NCBI RefSeq assembly: GCF_016902345.1
Contig: NZ_JACJLR010000005.1
Location: 81,871-145,870 of the forward strand
Reading direction: 5' to 3'
Length of the DNA stretch: 64,000 bases
From: Mediterraneibacter glycyrrhizinilyticus
Lineage (GTDB): Bacteria > Bacillota > Clostridia > Lachnospirales > Lachnospiraceae
Part shown: piece after piece, positions 8,357 to 17,179 of the stretch
How positions within the stretch are numbered: position 1 is the stretch's first letter
Layout of the letters: every line of letters begins with the position of its first letter
The notes under the pieces: generated by a model
Seen by the model: only the letters and a program-made list of their open reading frames with translations
Databases searched by the model: none
Told to the model about the DNA's origin: nothing
Position numbers and translations under genes: made by a program

Positions 8357-9299
8357 TACATTAGGATACGTAGGAAAACAGGGAGTTAAGAATATCTGGA
8401 GAAACAAGATGTTTTCACTCGCATCCATTGCGACAATGTCAGCGTGTATCTTCCTGTTTGGATTGTTTTTTTCGATACTTGTAAACTTTCAGTATATCAT
8501 AAGAACTGCGGAAGAAGGTGTGGCCATTACAGTTTTCTTTGATGACGATGCCACAGATGAGCAGAAGGAAGAAATCGGCGATCAGCTCAGAAACCGTGAG
8601 GGCGTTGCCGAGGTGGTCTATGTCTCTGCGGAAGAGGCATGGGAGGAGTTTAAAGAAGAATATTTCGGAGACAATCCGGAACTGGCAGAAGGATTTGCAG
8701 ATGATAATCCGCTTGCAACTTCTGATAATTATGAAGTATATATGGAGACCATGGATAATGCGGATGAAAACATCCTGGCACGGAGCCGTTCTCTGTCTGA
8801 GACCCAGAATGATCTTGTTAAGTTTGCACAGAGTCTTGACGGAGTGAGACAGGTCAACAAGTCTGACGTGGTGGCAAATACGCTGACAAGTGTAAATATG
8901 CTGGTGGCTTATGTGTCTATTGCGATCATAGCCATACTGCTGGGCGTTTCCATCTTCCTGATCAGCAATACGGTTACTACTGGTATCACAGTGCGTAAAG
9001 AAGAGATTGCCATTATGAAATATATTGGCGCAAAGGACTTTGTGGTGAGGTCGCCGTTCGTTATCGAAGGTCTGATCATTGGAGTATTTGGAGCGGTGAT
9101 TCCGCTTACACTGCTGTATTTCCTGTATGACAAAGCAGTACAGTATATCATGGAGCGGTTCAGCATTCTTGAGAACATTATTGATTTTCTTCCGGTGGGG
9201 ACTGTATATCAGATCCTTCTCCCGGTAGGTCTGGTACTTGGTATCGGGATTGGTTTCCTCGGAAGTTTCTTCACGGTACGCAAACACTTGAAAGTATAG
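8346..9299 (+). CDS. ftsX: Cell division protein FtsX, permease-like
   Basis: Membrane partner of FtsE, 317 residues. It has an N-terminal helix (about 25-50), an extracellular domain (about 55-185) rich in acidic residues, then three C-terminal helices in the FtsX permease domain. The NTVTTGITVRKEEIAIMKYIGAKD region is the conserved FtsX coupling segment. The gene overlaps ftsE and stops 10 bases before the M23 hydrolase gene. Confidence 0.96.
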   Translation: MRISTLGYVGKQGVKNIWRNKMFSLASIATMSACIFLFGLFFSILVNFQYIIRTAEEGVAITVFFDDDATDEQKEEIGDQLRNREGVAEVVYVSAEEAWEEFKEEYFGDNPELAEGFADDNPLATSDNYEVYMETMDNADENILARSRSLSETQNDLVKFAQSLDGVRQVNKSDVVANTLTSVNMLVAYVSIAIIAILLGVSIFLISNTVTTGITVRKEEIAIMKYIGAKDFVVRSPFVIEGLIIGVFGAVIPLTLLYFLYDKAVQYIMERFSILENIIDFLPVGTVYQILLPVGLVLGIGIGFLGSFFTVRKHLKV

Positions 9300-9309
9300 G
9301 AGGAAGCCT

Positions 9310-10440
9310 ATGAAAAAACGGATGAAGAGAGTAGTTGGGATTATCCTTGCTTTCGTCATGTGTGCCGGGATGACGCTCAATGCAGGCGCTGTGACCATAG
9401 ACGAGGCAGAAGACAAGGCGGATGAACTGGAGCAGCAGAAAGAGTCCGCTGAGGCGGAAAAAGAGAAACTGATCTCTCAGCTGAACGGCATTATCGATGA
9501 CATGAATGAGACACAGGAAAAGCTTACTGTGAAAGAAGAGGAGATCAATGCGGCAGAGCAGGAACTCGTACAGGCAAAGATTAATGAGAACAATCAGTAC
9601 GAGAGTATGAAAAAACGCATCAAGTTCATGTATGAAGGCGGAAATACACAGTTCCTTGAAGTCCTTTTGCAGAGCCAGAGCATAGGTGATCTTCTGAATA
9701 AGGCAGAATATGTCTCACAGCTTTCTTCCTATGACAGAGATATGCTGACAGAATTCCAGAATACAGTGAAGGAAGTGGAAGAGAAAGAGGCTGCACTCCA
9801 GGAAGAGTACAGCGAACTGAACGATCTTCAGGATCAGCTGGCGGAACAGCAGGATCAGGTTCAGACTCTGATCGACAGCAAAGAAGCGCAGATTGCAGAT
9901 ATTCAGGATGAAATCAAAGCGAATGAAGCGACTCTTGAGAAGCTGAAGAAAGAAGCAGAAGAGGCGAAAAGGCTTCGCGAGGAGCAGGCAGCAGCGGCAG
10001 CGGCCGGCAGTGGAGGAAGTTCTTATACTCCGCCTTCCGGGGGAAATGTGGTCAGCGGAAATGGATATTTTACCCATCCATGCCCTGGGATGACATATCA
10101 GTCCAGCTATTTTGGAGAGATTCGTGAATTCGAGGTCGGAGGACATAAAGGAAATGATTATGCGGCGCCGGTCGGGACACCTACATATGCAGCAGCGGCA
10201 GGAACGGTTGTGATCGCCGGCTGGAGCAACAGCGCTGGGAACTGGGTCGTGATCAATCACGGAAACGGGCTTGTGACGAAATACATGCACCATTCCAGTC
10301 TCTGTGTTTCAACAGGACAGTATGTCGAGAAAGGACAGCAGATTGGTTATGTTGGAAGCACTGGGCAGTCAACAGGACCTCATCTGCATTTCCAGGTGGA
10401 GTTAAACGGTGTGCCGGTAAGTCCGGACAGCTACATGTAG
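9310..10440 (+). CDS. Coiled-coil M23 murein hydrolase (FtsEX-activated type)
   Basis: Secreted peptidoglycan hydrolase or activator, 376 residues. A signal peptide (about 1-27, ending near NAGA) is followed by a long coiled coil (about 30-225), a short Ala/Gly/Ser/Pro linker, and a C-terminal M23/LytM domain. Zn ligands are visible in GGHKGNDY and GPHLHFQV, so the domain looks catalytically intact, unlike EnvC-type inactive activators. Its position next to ftsEX matches PcsB/CwlO-like partners. A GGAGG ribosome site precedes the ATG and a terminator follows. Confidence 0.93.
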   Translation: MKKRMKRVVGIILAFVMCAGMTLNAGAVTIDEAEDKADELEQQKESAEAEKEKLISQLNGIIDDMNETQEKLTVKEEEINAAEQELVQAKINENNQYESMKKRIKFMYEGGNTQFLEVLLQSQSIGDLLNKAEYVSQLSSYDRDMLTEFQNTVKEVEEKEAALQEEYSELNDLQDQLAEQQDQVQTLIDSKEAQIADIQDEIKANEATLEKLKKEAEEAKRLREEQAAAAAAGSGGSSYTPPSGGNVVSGNGYFTHPCPGMTYQSSYFGEIREFEVGGHKGNDYAAPVGTPTYAAAAGTVVIAGWSNSAGNWVVINHGNGLVTKYMHHSSLCVSTGQYVEKGQQIGYVGSTGQSTGPHLHFQVELNGVPVSPDSYM

Positions 10441-10471
10441 ATCGTTTAAAATTACATAAGTGGAAGAGGGG

Positions 10472-10503
10472 ACAAAGCGGAAGAATATTCCGCTTTGTTT
10501 TTG
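10472..10503 (+). terminator. Rho-independent terminator of the ftsEX-hydrolase operon
   Basis: ACAAAGCGGAA (10472-10482) pairs with TTCCGCTTTGT (10488-10498) and a T-run follows. Confidence 0.85.
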
Positions 10504-10560
10504 AATATTCTGAAAATAGAGCGTGTTGGGGCCATGCCTCTTTGCAGAAGAGAGGGCCTG

Positions 10561-11838
10561 ATGAAAGAATGGAGAAGGATCATGGAACAGAATGGATTTG
10601 ACAGACTGAAAGAAGACAGCATGCCCGCTGAAAGGCAGAAAAAGGACGGGAAATTTTTGAAGGGAGCAGCAGTGGGAGCGGTGGCAGCGTTGGTCGCTGT
10701 GGCGTGCATTTTCGGCGGGAGTGCTTTGGTACGAAATATCCTGACGGGAGGAAGCTATGCGTCCGGTGATGTTTCGGAAAACGATGTGGACCAGAAACTG
10801 GCGAAGATCAATGATTTGATCGACAGATATTATCTGTACGAGGACGAGATCGACGAGGACAGTCTCATAGAAGGGATTTATTCGGGGTATGCATCTGCGC
10901 TCGGAGATCCTTATACGGAGTATTACGATGAGGAGGAGAGCCAGGCGCTTCTGGAAAACACAAACGGAGAGTTTTCGGGAATTGGAGCAACTCTCACTCA
11001 GTCTTCAGATGGATCAGGGGTGGCGATCGTAAATGTATACGAAGACTCTCCGGCTGATAAAGCGGGACTTCAGGCGGGAGATATCCTGTATCAGGTGGAC
11101 GACCACGAAGTGCAGGGAGAGGATCTTGAAACGGTGGTGTCCTGGGTCAAAGGAGAGACAGGTACGGAAGTCACGCTCCATGTGCGAAGAGACGGTGAGG
11201 AACTCACAGTGACGGCGGTGAGGGATACGATTGAAGTGCAGACTGTAGAGTATGAGATGAAGGAGGGGAAGATCGGATACATTTCCGTCAGCGAGTTTGA
11301 TACGGTGACTTATGACCAGTTCAGCGAAGCGCTCGACAGTCTGGATGAACAGGGAATGGAAGGCCTGGTGATTGATCTGAGAAATAATCCGGGAGGGAAT
11401 CTGGATACAGTGACAGAGATGCTGAGACTTCTTCTTCCGGAGGGAACAATTGTGTCTGTTAAAGATAAAAATGGAGATACAGAAGAACTTACCTGTGACG
11501 GAGAGCATGAATTTACGAAACCTCTTGCCGTGCTCGTCAATCAATACAGTGCCAGCGCTTCTGAGATTTTCAGCGGCGCCATCCAGGATTATGGCATCGG
11601 TCAGATTGTAGGAGTTACCACATATGGAAAAGGGGTTGTCCAGCAGCTGGTGGATCTGGGTGATGGAACATACCTGAAACTTACCATAGCGGAATATTAT
11701 ACACCCAGCGGGCGAAGCATCAACGGGGTCGGCGTGGAACCGGATGTTGAAGTTGAGTATGAGTATGACGAAAATAATCCCGAAGCAGATAACCAGCTTG
11801 AACGCGCGCTTGAGGTCGTCCGAAGCCAGATGGAATAA
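10561..11838 (+). CDS. ctpA: S41 family C-terminal processing protease
   Basis: Membrane-anchored serine protease, 425 residues from the ATG at 10561, which has AGAGGG upstream; an in-frame ATG at 10582 is an alternative. A single transmembrane helix (about residues 32-55) follows a charged N terminus. A PDZ domain (about 140-220) precedes the tail-specific protease domain. The catalytic Ser is in YSASASEIFSGA and the Lys in TYGKGVVQ. In Firmicutes such proteases act in cell-envelope or spore-related processing. The gene lies downstream of the ftsEX group but beyond its terminator. Confidence 0.93.
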   Translation: MKEWRRIMEQNGFDRLKEDSMPAERQKKDGKFLKGAAVGAVAALVAVACIFGGSALVRNILTGGSYASGDVSENDVDQKLAKINDLIDRYYLYEDEIDEDSLIEGIYSGYASALGDPYTEYYDEEESQALLENTNGEFSGIGATLTQSSDGSGVAIVNVYEDSPADKAGLQAGDILYQVDDHEVQGEDLETVVSWVKGETGTEVTLHVRRDGEELTVTAVRDTIEVQTVEYEMKEGKIGYISVSEFDTVTYDQFSEALDSLDEQGMEGLVIDLRNNPGGNLDTVTEMLRLLLPEGTIVSVKDKNGDTEELTCDGEHEFTKPLAVLVNQYSASASEIFSGAIQDYGIGQIVGVTTYGKGVVQQLVDLGDGTYLKLTIAEYYTPSGRSINGVGVEPDVEVEYEYDENNPEADNQLERALEVVRSQME

Positions 11839-11903
11839 ATGGGATTGCAACGGCGTAAACTGTAATCATAACTGAAGTGCTGCAGGAGCAGAGAAAAAAG
11901 TGC

Positions 11904-11932
11904 TTGCAATTGAAAAAGTGATGTGCTAATAT
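11904..11932 (+). promoter_or_regulatory. Promoter of the aspS-gatCAB T-box operon
   Basis: TTGCAA (11904-11909) and TAATAT (11927-11932) with a 17-bp spacer lie just before the T-box leader. Confidence 0.6.
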
Positions 11933-11949
11933 GGGAAACAAGTTTAATG

Positions 11950-12290
11950 AACTAAAGCATTAAACCATCAAAGGCTGTGAACAAGACTCTGATCTTCAGA
12001 AACTGACAGGAAGTTGGCGTCACCGACTGAGAGCGCCGGACAGCGGAGGGGATCAAGGGAACACTTGGGAGCTGACCGTTCGAAACTAAGTAGGGCGGTA
12101 CGCGTAGCATACGTTACATGCAAAGAGAGGAACCGAAAAGATCTGTTCGAGAGAAGCTTCAAAAGGACTGTGAATGTCAGAATTGTCCGAAGCAGGATCT
12201 CATATCAGACCAGGTTCAATGCGGGTGGTACCGCGGATATTATCACGATAATTTCCGTCCCGGGATACTTATGTATCCCGGGACGTTTTG
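11950..12290 (+). ncRNA. T-box leader upstream of the aspartate-tRNA(Asn) ligase
   Basis: The conserved T-box core TGGTACCGCGG (12226-12236) sits before a 13-bp perfect terminator stem (12256-12268 with 12273-12285) and a T-run, the standard antiterminator/terminator arrangement. Upstream about 270 nt is structured Stem I-III sequence. An AAC triplet at 12060-12062 followed by A is a candidate specifier for tRNA(Asn); I could not fold Stem I to prove it. Uncharged tRNA binding would allow transcription into the downstream operon, which makes charged tRNA(Asn). A comparable Asn T-box control of tRNA-dependent amidation genes is known in Clostridium acetobutylicum. Confidence 0.88.
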
Positions 12291-12311
12291 CGTGTAGGCA
12301 CTAAGCCGTGC

Positions 12312-12368
12312 GTCTGCTTGTATAGAAGCATGGAAAATGCATTTTCCAATGCTTCTGTACAAGCAGAC
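12312..12368. repeat. Long near-perfect inverted repeat (about 28-bp arms)
   Basis: GTCTGCTTGTATAGAAGCAT begins the left arm and its near-exact complement ends at 12368, with only about two differences. It lies between the T-box terminator and the 71-bp repeats, inside the transcribed leader. It is not followed by a T-run. Confidence 0.85.
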
Positions 12369-12371
12369 ATA

Positions 12372-12572
12372 GGGCGTGAGCCCGCGACCGAGATGGAGCG
12401 AAGCGGAATCGAGGTGCGCAGCACGGCTGGACGGCAGGAAAAGGGCGTGAGCCCGCGACCGAGATGGAGCGGAGCGGAATCGAGGTGCGCAGCACGGCTG
12501 GACGGCAGGAAAAGGGCGTGAGCCCGCGACCGAGATGAAGCGAAGCGGAATCGAGGTGCGCAGCACGGCTGG
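12372..12572. repeat. Tandem array of 2.8 copies of a 71-bp repeat
   Basis: Copies begin at 12372, 12443 and 12514 with GGGCGTGAGCCCGCGACCGA; differences among copies are one or two bases. The last copy stops at GCACGGCTGG. AGCCGTGC (12304-12311), just before the inverted repeat, is the complement of GCACGGCT at the array end, so repeats and hairpin may form one element of about 270 bp. There are no spacers, so it is not CRISPR. No protein is evident in it. Confidence 0.9.
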
Positions 12573-12623
12573 AGCTTTAACGCAGAATGTCCCGGGGCAC
12601 AGGATCTGAAAGGAGAAAAAGAA

Positions 12624-13955
12624 ATGGAATTTGTAACAGGAAAAAAGGAATCAAGGACACTGGAACTGAGCAGCCTGATGGAGCCTGAGATGGCAGGTCA
12701 GGAAGTGAGAGTATCGGGGGCTGTGCATGCGATCCGAGACATGGGAAACGTTGCCTTTGTCATCCTCCGGAAACGGGAGGGACTTCTGCAGTGCGTATTT
12801 GAGGAAGGAGTATCAAAATTTGACTTGAAAGATCTCAGAGAAGCGGATACAGTAGAGGTAACAGGAGTATTGAAAGAGTCTGCGAAAGCTCCTGGCGGCA
12901 TCGAGATCCATTTAGGCGGGCTGGAGGTCTTAAGTGAACCGTCAGAGCCGATGCCGCTTGCCATCAACAAATGGAAACTCAATACTTCACTGGAAGCAAA
13001 ATTAAATTACAGACCGATTTCCCTGAGAAATGTAAGAGAACGCGCAAAGTTCAAGATCCAGGAAGGAATCGTGAGAGGATTCCGTGATTTCCTTTACCAG
13101 GAAGGATTTACTGAGATCCATACGCCGAAGATCGGGGCGAGAAGTGCCGAGGGCGGAGCAAACATGTTCCGGCTGGACTATTTTCACAGACCGGCGGTCC
13201 TTCAGCAGAGCCCTCAGTTCTACAAACAGATGATGGTGGGTGTGTTCGACAGAGTGTTTGAGACCGGACCGGTGTTCCGGGCGGAGAAACACAACACGAA
13301 GCGCCACCTGAACGAGTATACCAGCCTTGACTTTGAGATGGGATACATTGACGGGTTTGAAGACCTGATGGCAATGGAAACAGGATTTCTGCAGTATACG
13401 ATGGACCTGTTACAGCGAGATTATTCCAGAGAACTCAAGATCCTGGGCGTGGAACTTCCGAAAGTGGATCAGATCCCAGCAGTGCGTTTCGATGAGATCA
13501 AACGCCTTGTCTCGGAAAAGTATGGACGCAGGATCCGCAATCCTTTTGATCTGGAACCGGAGGAGGAAAGCCTGATCAGCCGTTACGCGAAGGAAGAGTG
13601 GGACGCAGATTTCGTCTTTGTGACGCATTATCCCTCCAAAAAGCGCCCGTTCTATGCAATGGACGATCCGGAGGATCCCACTTACACATTAAGTTTTGAC
13701 CTCCTGTTCCGCGGTATGGAGATCACGACCGGCGGACAGCGTATCCATGATCACAGCCAGCTCCTGGCGAAGATGGAGAAACGAGGGATGACAGAAGAGG
13801 GCATGGAACAGTATCTGAGCGCATTCAAACACGGGATGCCGCCTCACGGCGGTCTGGGGATCGGGTTGGAACGTCTGACTATGAAACTGGTGGGAGAGGA
13901 CAATGTCCGTGAGACAACGCTCTTCCCGAGAGACATGAGCAGACTGGAACCGTAG
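12624..13955 (+). CDS. aspS: Aspartate--tRNA(Asp/Asn) ligase, archaeal-type (non-discriminating)
   Basis: Class IIb aminoacyl-tRNA synthetase of 443 residues. An N-terminal OB-fold (about 20-105) is followed by the catalytic core: motif 2 in the FRAEKHNTKRHLNEY segment and motif 3 in GLGIGLERL. The compact length without a GAD insertion domain marks the archaeal/eukaryotic AspRS type, not the long bacterial AspRS of about 590 residues. With gatCAB in the same transcription unit, it most likely charges tRNA(Asn) with Asp for later amidation. An asparaginyl-tRNA synthetase was considered, but the gatCAB context and sequence favour AspRS. An AAAGGAG ribosome site lies before the ATG. Confidence 0.85.
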   Translation: MEFVTGKKESRTLELSSLMEPEMAGQEVRVSGAVHAIRDMGNVAFVILRKREGLLQCVFEEGVSKFDLKDLREADTVEVTGVLKESAKAPGGIEIHLGGLEVLSEPSEPMPLAINKWKLNTSLEAKLNYRPISLRNVRERAKFKIQEGIVRGFRDFLYQEGFTEIHTPKIGARSAEGGANMFRLDYFHRPAVLQQSPQFYKQMMVGVFDRVFETGPVFRAEKHNTKRHLNEYTSLDFEMGYIDGFEDLMAMETGFLQYTMDLLQRDYSRELKILGVELPKVDQIPAVRFDEIKRLVSEKYGRRIRNPFDLEPEEESLISRYAKEEWDADFVFVTHYPSKKRPFYAMDDPEDPTYTLSFDLLFRGMEITTGGQRIHDHSQLLAKMEKRGMTEEGMEQYLSAFKHGMPPHGGLGIGLERLTMKLVGEDNVRETTLFPRDMSRLEP

Positions 13956-14011
13956 AGCATGATTTACCGGACAGTGCAGGGCAGTCCGGATGAGAGCGAG
14001 AGGGGAAGCCT

Positions 14012-15259
14012 ATGTTCGGAAAGAAAAGTTGTTATCTTTGTGGTGGGAAACTTGTAAACGGACGCTGTGTAGAATGCGGACTTGATAATGAGAGGAATGC
14101 CCAGAAAAAATACCGGTTAAATGAGAGCAGCCGGGACAGAAAAGCACGGATACAGTATGAAAATGTAAAGGATGAAAAGTCCTGGACTGAAACCTCACGG
14201 AAAGAGGAAAGCCGTTCCGGAACTAATTGGGAGAAAAACGCAGGGGGTACACGAATCTCCAAAGATACAGCATCTGCAAGGTCCGGTGCGGATCAGGCAG
14301 GCAACCCGCTGGAGAAGATTCAGACGCAGGCGGGCAGAGCAGTGAGTCAGATCTCGGCGCCGGTAAAGTCGGCCTGGAATACAGAAAAGAAAAAAAGTGC
14401 CGGGAGGACAGGGCGTGTCTCAATGGACAGAAACAGGAACTCTTCGGGGACGGCTAAGAAAGGGGTTACACTCGCCGCTGTCGTAAGCGTTGTAGCGGTG
14501 ATCATGGGAGGGATCAGCAGTATAGTGTCCAATTTTTCTTCTGAAGACGAATGGACCTGGGAAGAAACCGGATGGGGAGATGAGAATACGGAGTATGAAT
14601 ACGATCCCTATGAATATGTGGAGGCAGAACTGTCTGAAACGGGAGAGGTGTATGATGTTGAACTTACCAGCGGAGAATATGTGGTGGGCGTCCACCTTCC
14701 GGAGGGGAATTATACTGCCAGCATGAACGAAGAGGACGGATATATCAATGTCAGCGATGATGAAAACGGTATCTATCTTTACCAGGCGTTCGGATACGAG
14801 GAGGAATATGACGAAGTGACAGAGATGGACGATATCCGGCTCTTTGAAGGTGCGATCCTTAATGTCTCTGGTGATGGAAGTTTCAGCTTCCATACAGATA
14901 CAGCCCAGACCCAGGATATGAGTCCGGAGCCCAATCCCCTTACCGAGTCTGTACAACTCAGCACAGGCGGGACGTATGTTGCGGGGGAAGATTTCCCGGA
15001 AGGGGTGTACGATGTAGTTGCCGAAGAGTGGACGTCGGTGGAGTACAGTGTCTATCTGGGAGAGATTTACGAGGATGACGAACTGAATTACTGGCAGAAC
15101 AGTCTGTGGTTTTCTGTGGATAACGGGGAGGATTCTTACCGCAATGTTGTACTTCCCGCAGGAACGGAGATATCTACTGACACAGCAGCTGTGACTCTGG
15201 TGCCCAGTGAAGTCATAAGAAGTACCGATTATGATTCCTATTATGACAGATACAGATGA
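14012..15259 (+). CDS. Zinc-ribbon single-pass membrane protein, unknown function
   Basis: I do not recognise a named family over the full 415 residues. A four-Cys zinc ribbon (CYLCGGKLVNGRCVEC, residues 7-22) starts the protein. A charged, Ser/Arg/Lys-rich linker follows, then one transmembrane helix (about residues 150-170) and an acidic extracellular part. The outer part carries two related modules of about 85-90 residues, each beginning with a Gly-Tyr-Val-x-Gly-x-x-x-Pro-Glu-Gly type motif (near residues 225 and 325). It lies between the aspartyl-tRNA ligase and gatC, in the same direction with short gaps, so it is co-transcribed. A sensor or envelope role is possible; nothing links it directly to translation. 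Confidence 0.75.
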   Translation: MFGKKSCYLCGGKLVNGRCVECGLDNERNAQKKYRLNESSRDRKARIQYENVKDEKSWTETSRKEESRSGTNWEKNAGGTRISKDTASARSGADQAGNPLEKIQTQAGRAVSQISAPVKSAWNTEKKKSAGRTGRVSMDRNRNSSGTAKKGVTLAAVVSVVAVIMGGISSIVSNFSSEDEWTWEETGWGDENTEYEYDPYEYVEAELSETGEVYDVELTSGEYVVGVHLPEGNYTASMNEEDGYINVSDDENGIYLYQAFGYEEEYDEVTEMDDIRLFEGAILNVSGDGSFSFHTDTAQTQDMSPEPNPLTESVQLSTGGTYVAGEDFPEGVYDVVAEEWTSVEYSVYLGEIYEDDELNYWQNSLWFSVDNGEDSYRNVVLPAGTEISTDTAAVTLVPSEVIRSTDYDSYYDRYR

Positions 15260-15320
15260 GCATAGGTTAGAATTATAGATTGAGACAGGAGAAGGAGATC
15301 AGCAGGAAGGGAGAATGGAC

Positions 15321-15614
15321 ATGGCAAACAGGATATCAGATGAGACCATAGAATATGTCGGTATACTGGCAAAACTGGAACTGTCAGATTCGGAAAAAGA
15401 AGCGGCGAAAGCCGATATGGAAAAGATGCTTGATTATATAGATACTCTCAACGAACTGGATACATCGGGAATAGAACCCATGTCCCATGTGTTCCAGGTC
15501 AGCAATGTGTTCCGGGAGGATGTCGTGACAAACGGAGACAACAGGGAAGAAATGCTGGCAAATGCGCCGCAGCGCAAAGAAGACAGTTTCGAAGTGCCGC
15601 GGACGATCGGTTGA
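15321..15614 (+). CDS. gatC: Asp/Glu-tRNA amidotransferase subunit GatC
   Basis: Small GatCAB subunit that wraps and stabilises GatA, 97 residues from the ATG at 15321 (AAGGGAG about 7 bases upstream); the ATG at 15315 is possible but too close to that site. It shows the typical YVGILAKLELSDSE start, the LDTSGIEPMSHV motif and the NVFREDVV end region. The stop lies 20 bases before the chosen gatA start. Confidence 0.95.
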   Translation: MANRISDETIEYVGILAKLELSDSEKEAAKADMEKMLDYIDTLNELDTSGIEPMSHVFQVSNVFREDVVTNGDNREEMLANAPQRKEDSFEVPRTIG

Positions 15615-15634
15615 GAGAAAAGGCGGTGAAGAGA

Positions 15635-17179
15635 ATGGAAATTTTAGGACTTACAGCGCTTGAACTTGGAGAGAAGATACAGAAACGGGAAATTTCCGTG
15701 CGCGAGGCTTCCGAGGCGGCGCTGGCACAGGCACAGGCAGCGGAACCGGCGGTCAACAGTTACGTGACCCTGGATCCGGAGGGAGCATTAAGACAGGCAG
15801 ACGAGATACAGAAGAAGATCGATGCGGGAGACCTGAACAGCCCCCTGGCAGGGGTGCCTGTAGCGGTGAAAGATAACATGTGCATCAAGGGACAGCTTAC
15901 TACGTGCAGCTCAAAGATCCTCTCCAATTTTAAGCCTGTCTATACGGCGGAGGCGGTCCGGAATCTGCAGAAGGCAGGAGCGGTCATACTGGGAAAGACC
16001 AATATGGATGAATTCGCCATGGGGAGCACGACAGAGACATCCTACTACGGCCCCACAAAGAATCCTCACAATACAGCTTACGTTCCGGGGGGCTCTTCGG
16101 GCGGTTCCTGTGCGGCTGTGGCAGCGCAGGAGTGTTTTGGGGCACTCGGATCTGACACGGGCGGATCGATCCGGCAGCCCAGCTCCTTCTGCGGCGTGGT
16201 GGGGATGAAACCGACCTACGGTACAGTCTCCCGTTATGGGCTGATCGCATACGGATCTTCTCTTGATCAGATCGGGCCGATCACGAAGGATGTTGCGGAC
16301 TGTGCGGCATTCCTGGAGGTGATCGCATCCCATGACCCGAAAGACAGCACTTCGATCCGCAGAGAGGATTACCGTTTTACAGAAGCCCTGACAGATGATG
16401 TGAGGGGGATGAAGATCGGGATCCCGAGAGATTATATGGGGGAAGGCCTTGACAGCGAAGTGAGGGAAGCTGTCATGGCGGCTGCGAAAGTGCTGGAGGA
16501 GAGAGGCGCTGTCATAGAAGAATTTGATCTGGGACTTGTAAAATATGCGATCCCTGCTTACTATACCATCGCGTCAGCCGAGGCAAGCTCCAACCTGGAG
16601 CGGTTCGATGGTGTGAAATACGGCTACCGTGCGGGAGAGTATGAAGACCTCCATAATATGTATAAGAAGACACGCTCCGAGGGCTTCGGAGCGGAGGTCA
16701 AGCGGAGGATCATGCTTGGTTCCTTCGTGCTGAGCTCAGGATATTACGACGCATATTATCTGAAAGCCCTTCGGGTAAAAGCGCTGATCAAGAGAGCATT
16801 TGACGCTGCTTTTGAGAAGTATGACATGATCCTTGGACCGGCTGCGCCGACGACGGCTCCGGAGCTGGGAAAAAGTCTGAGCGATCCTCTCAAGATGTAC
16901 CTGGGAGATATCTACACGATCTCGGTAAACCTTGCGGGCCTTCCGGGGATGAGCGTTCCGGTCGGGAAAGACAGCAGAGGACTGCCCATTGGGATGCAGC
17001 TCATTGGAAATGTGTTCCAGGAGAAGAAGCTGCTGCGCGCGGCGTACACCTACGAATGCGCCACTGGAAAGCAATTTGAGCAGGCGGCGCAGATAGGAAC
17101 GGCAGCTGGAAGCAGAGCGGGTGAAAGCGGGGCAGAAAGCGTACAGGCAGATACAGCAAAGGAGGCACACCAGGCATGA
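15635..17179 (+). CDS. gatA: Asp/Glu-tRNA amidotransferase subunit GatA
   Basis: Amidase subunit that releases ammonia from glutamine for amidation of Asp-tRNA(Asn) (and Glu-tRNA(Gln) where used). The ATG at 15635 has GGCGGTGA upstream and gives 514 residues. The amidase-signature triad is visible: Lys in VAVKDNM, the first Ser in the PGGSSGGSCAAVAA loop and the nucleophile Ser in SDTGGSIRQPS. The C-terminal 25 residues are Ala/Gly/Ser/Glu-rich and look like an unstructured extension. The stop overlaps the gatB start by 4 bases. Confidence 0.96.
   Translation: MEILGLTALELGEKIQKREISVREASEAALAQAQAAEPAVNSYVTLDPEGALRQADEIQKKIDAGDLNSPLAGVPVAVKDNMCIKGQLTTCSSKILSNFKPVYTAEAVRNLQKAGAVILGKTNMDEFAMGSTTETSYYGPTKNPHNTAYVPGGSSGGSCAAVAAQECFGALGSDTGGSIRQPSSFCGVVGMKPTYGTVSRYGLIAYGSSLDQIGPITKDVADCAAFLEVIASHDPKDSTSIRREDYRFTEALTDDVRGMKIGIPRDYMGEGLDSEVREAVMAAAKVLEERGAVIEEFDLGLVKYAIPAYYTIASAEASSNLERFDGVKYGYRAGEYEDLHNMYKKTRSEGFGAEVKRRIMLGSFVLSSGYYDAYYLKALRVKALIKRAFDAAFEKYDMILGPAAPTTAPELGKSLSDPLKMYLGDIYTISVNLAGLPGMSVPVGKDSRGLPIGMQLIGNVFQEKKLLRAAYTYECATGKQFEQAAQIGTAAGSRAGESGAESVQADTAKEAHQA

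Noticed and set aside
12243..12566. Small proteins encoded in the 71-bp repeats on either strand
   Set aside because: Open frames arise because 71-bp periodic GC-rich DNA lacks stops; they have no ribosome site or recognised motif and shift frame between copies.
12372..12572. CRISPR array
   Set aside because: The 71-bp units are directly adjacent without unique spacers, too long for CRISPR repeats, and no cas genes are nearby.
12624..13955. Asparaginyl-tRNA synthetase (asnS)
   Set aside because: AsnRS and archaeal-type AspRS are close relatives, but the gatCAB genes in the same operon and the overall sequence fit the non-discriminating AspRS better. A phylogeny would settle it.
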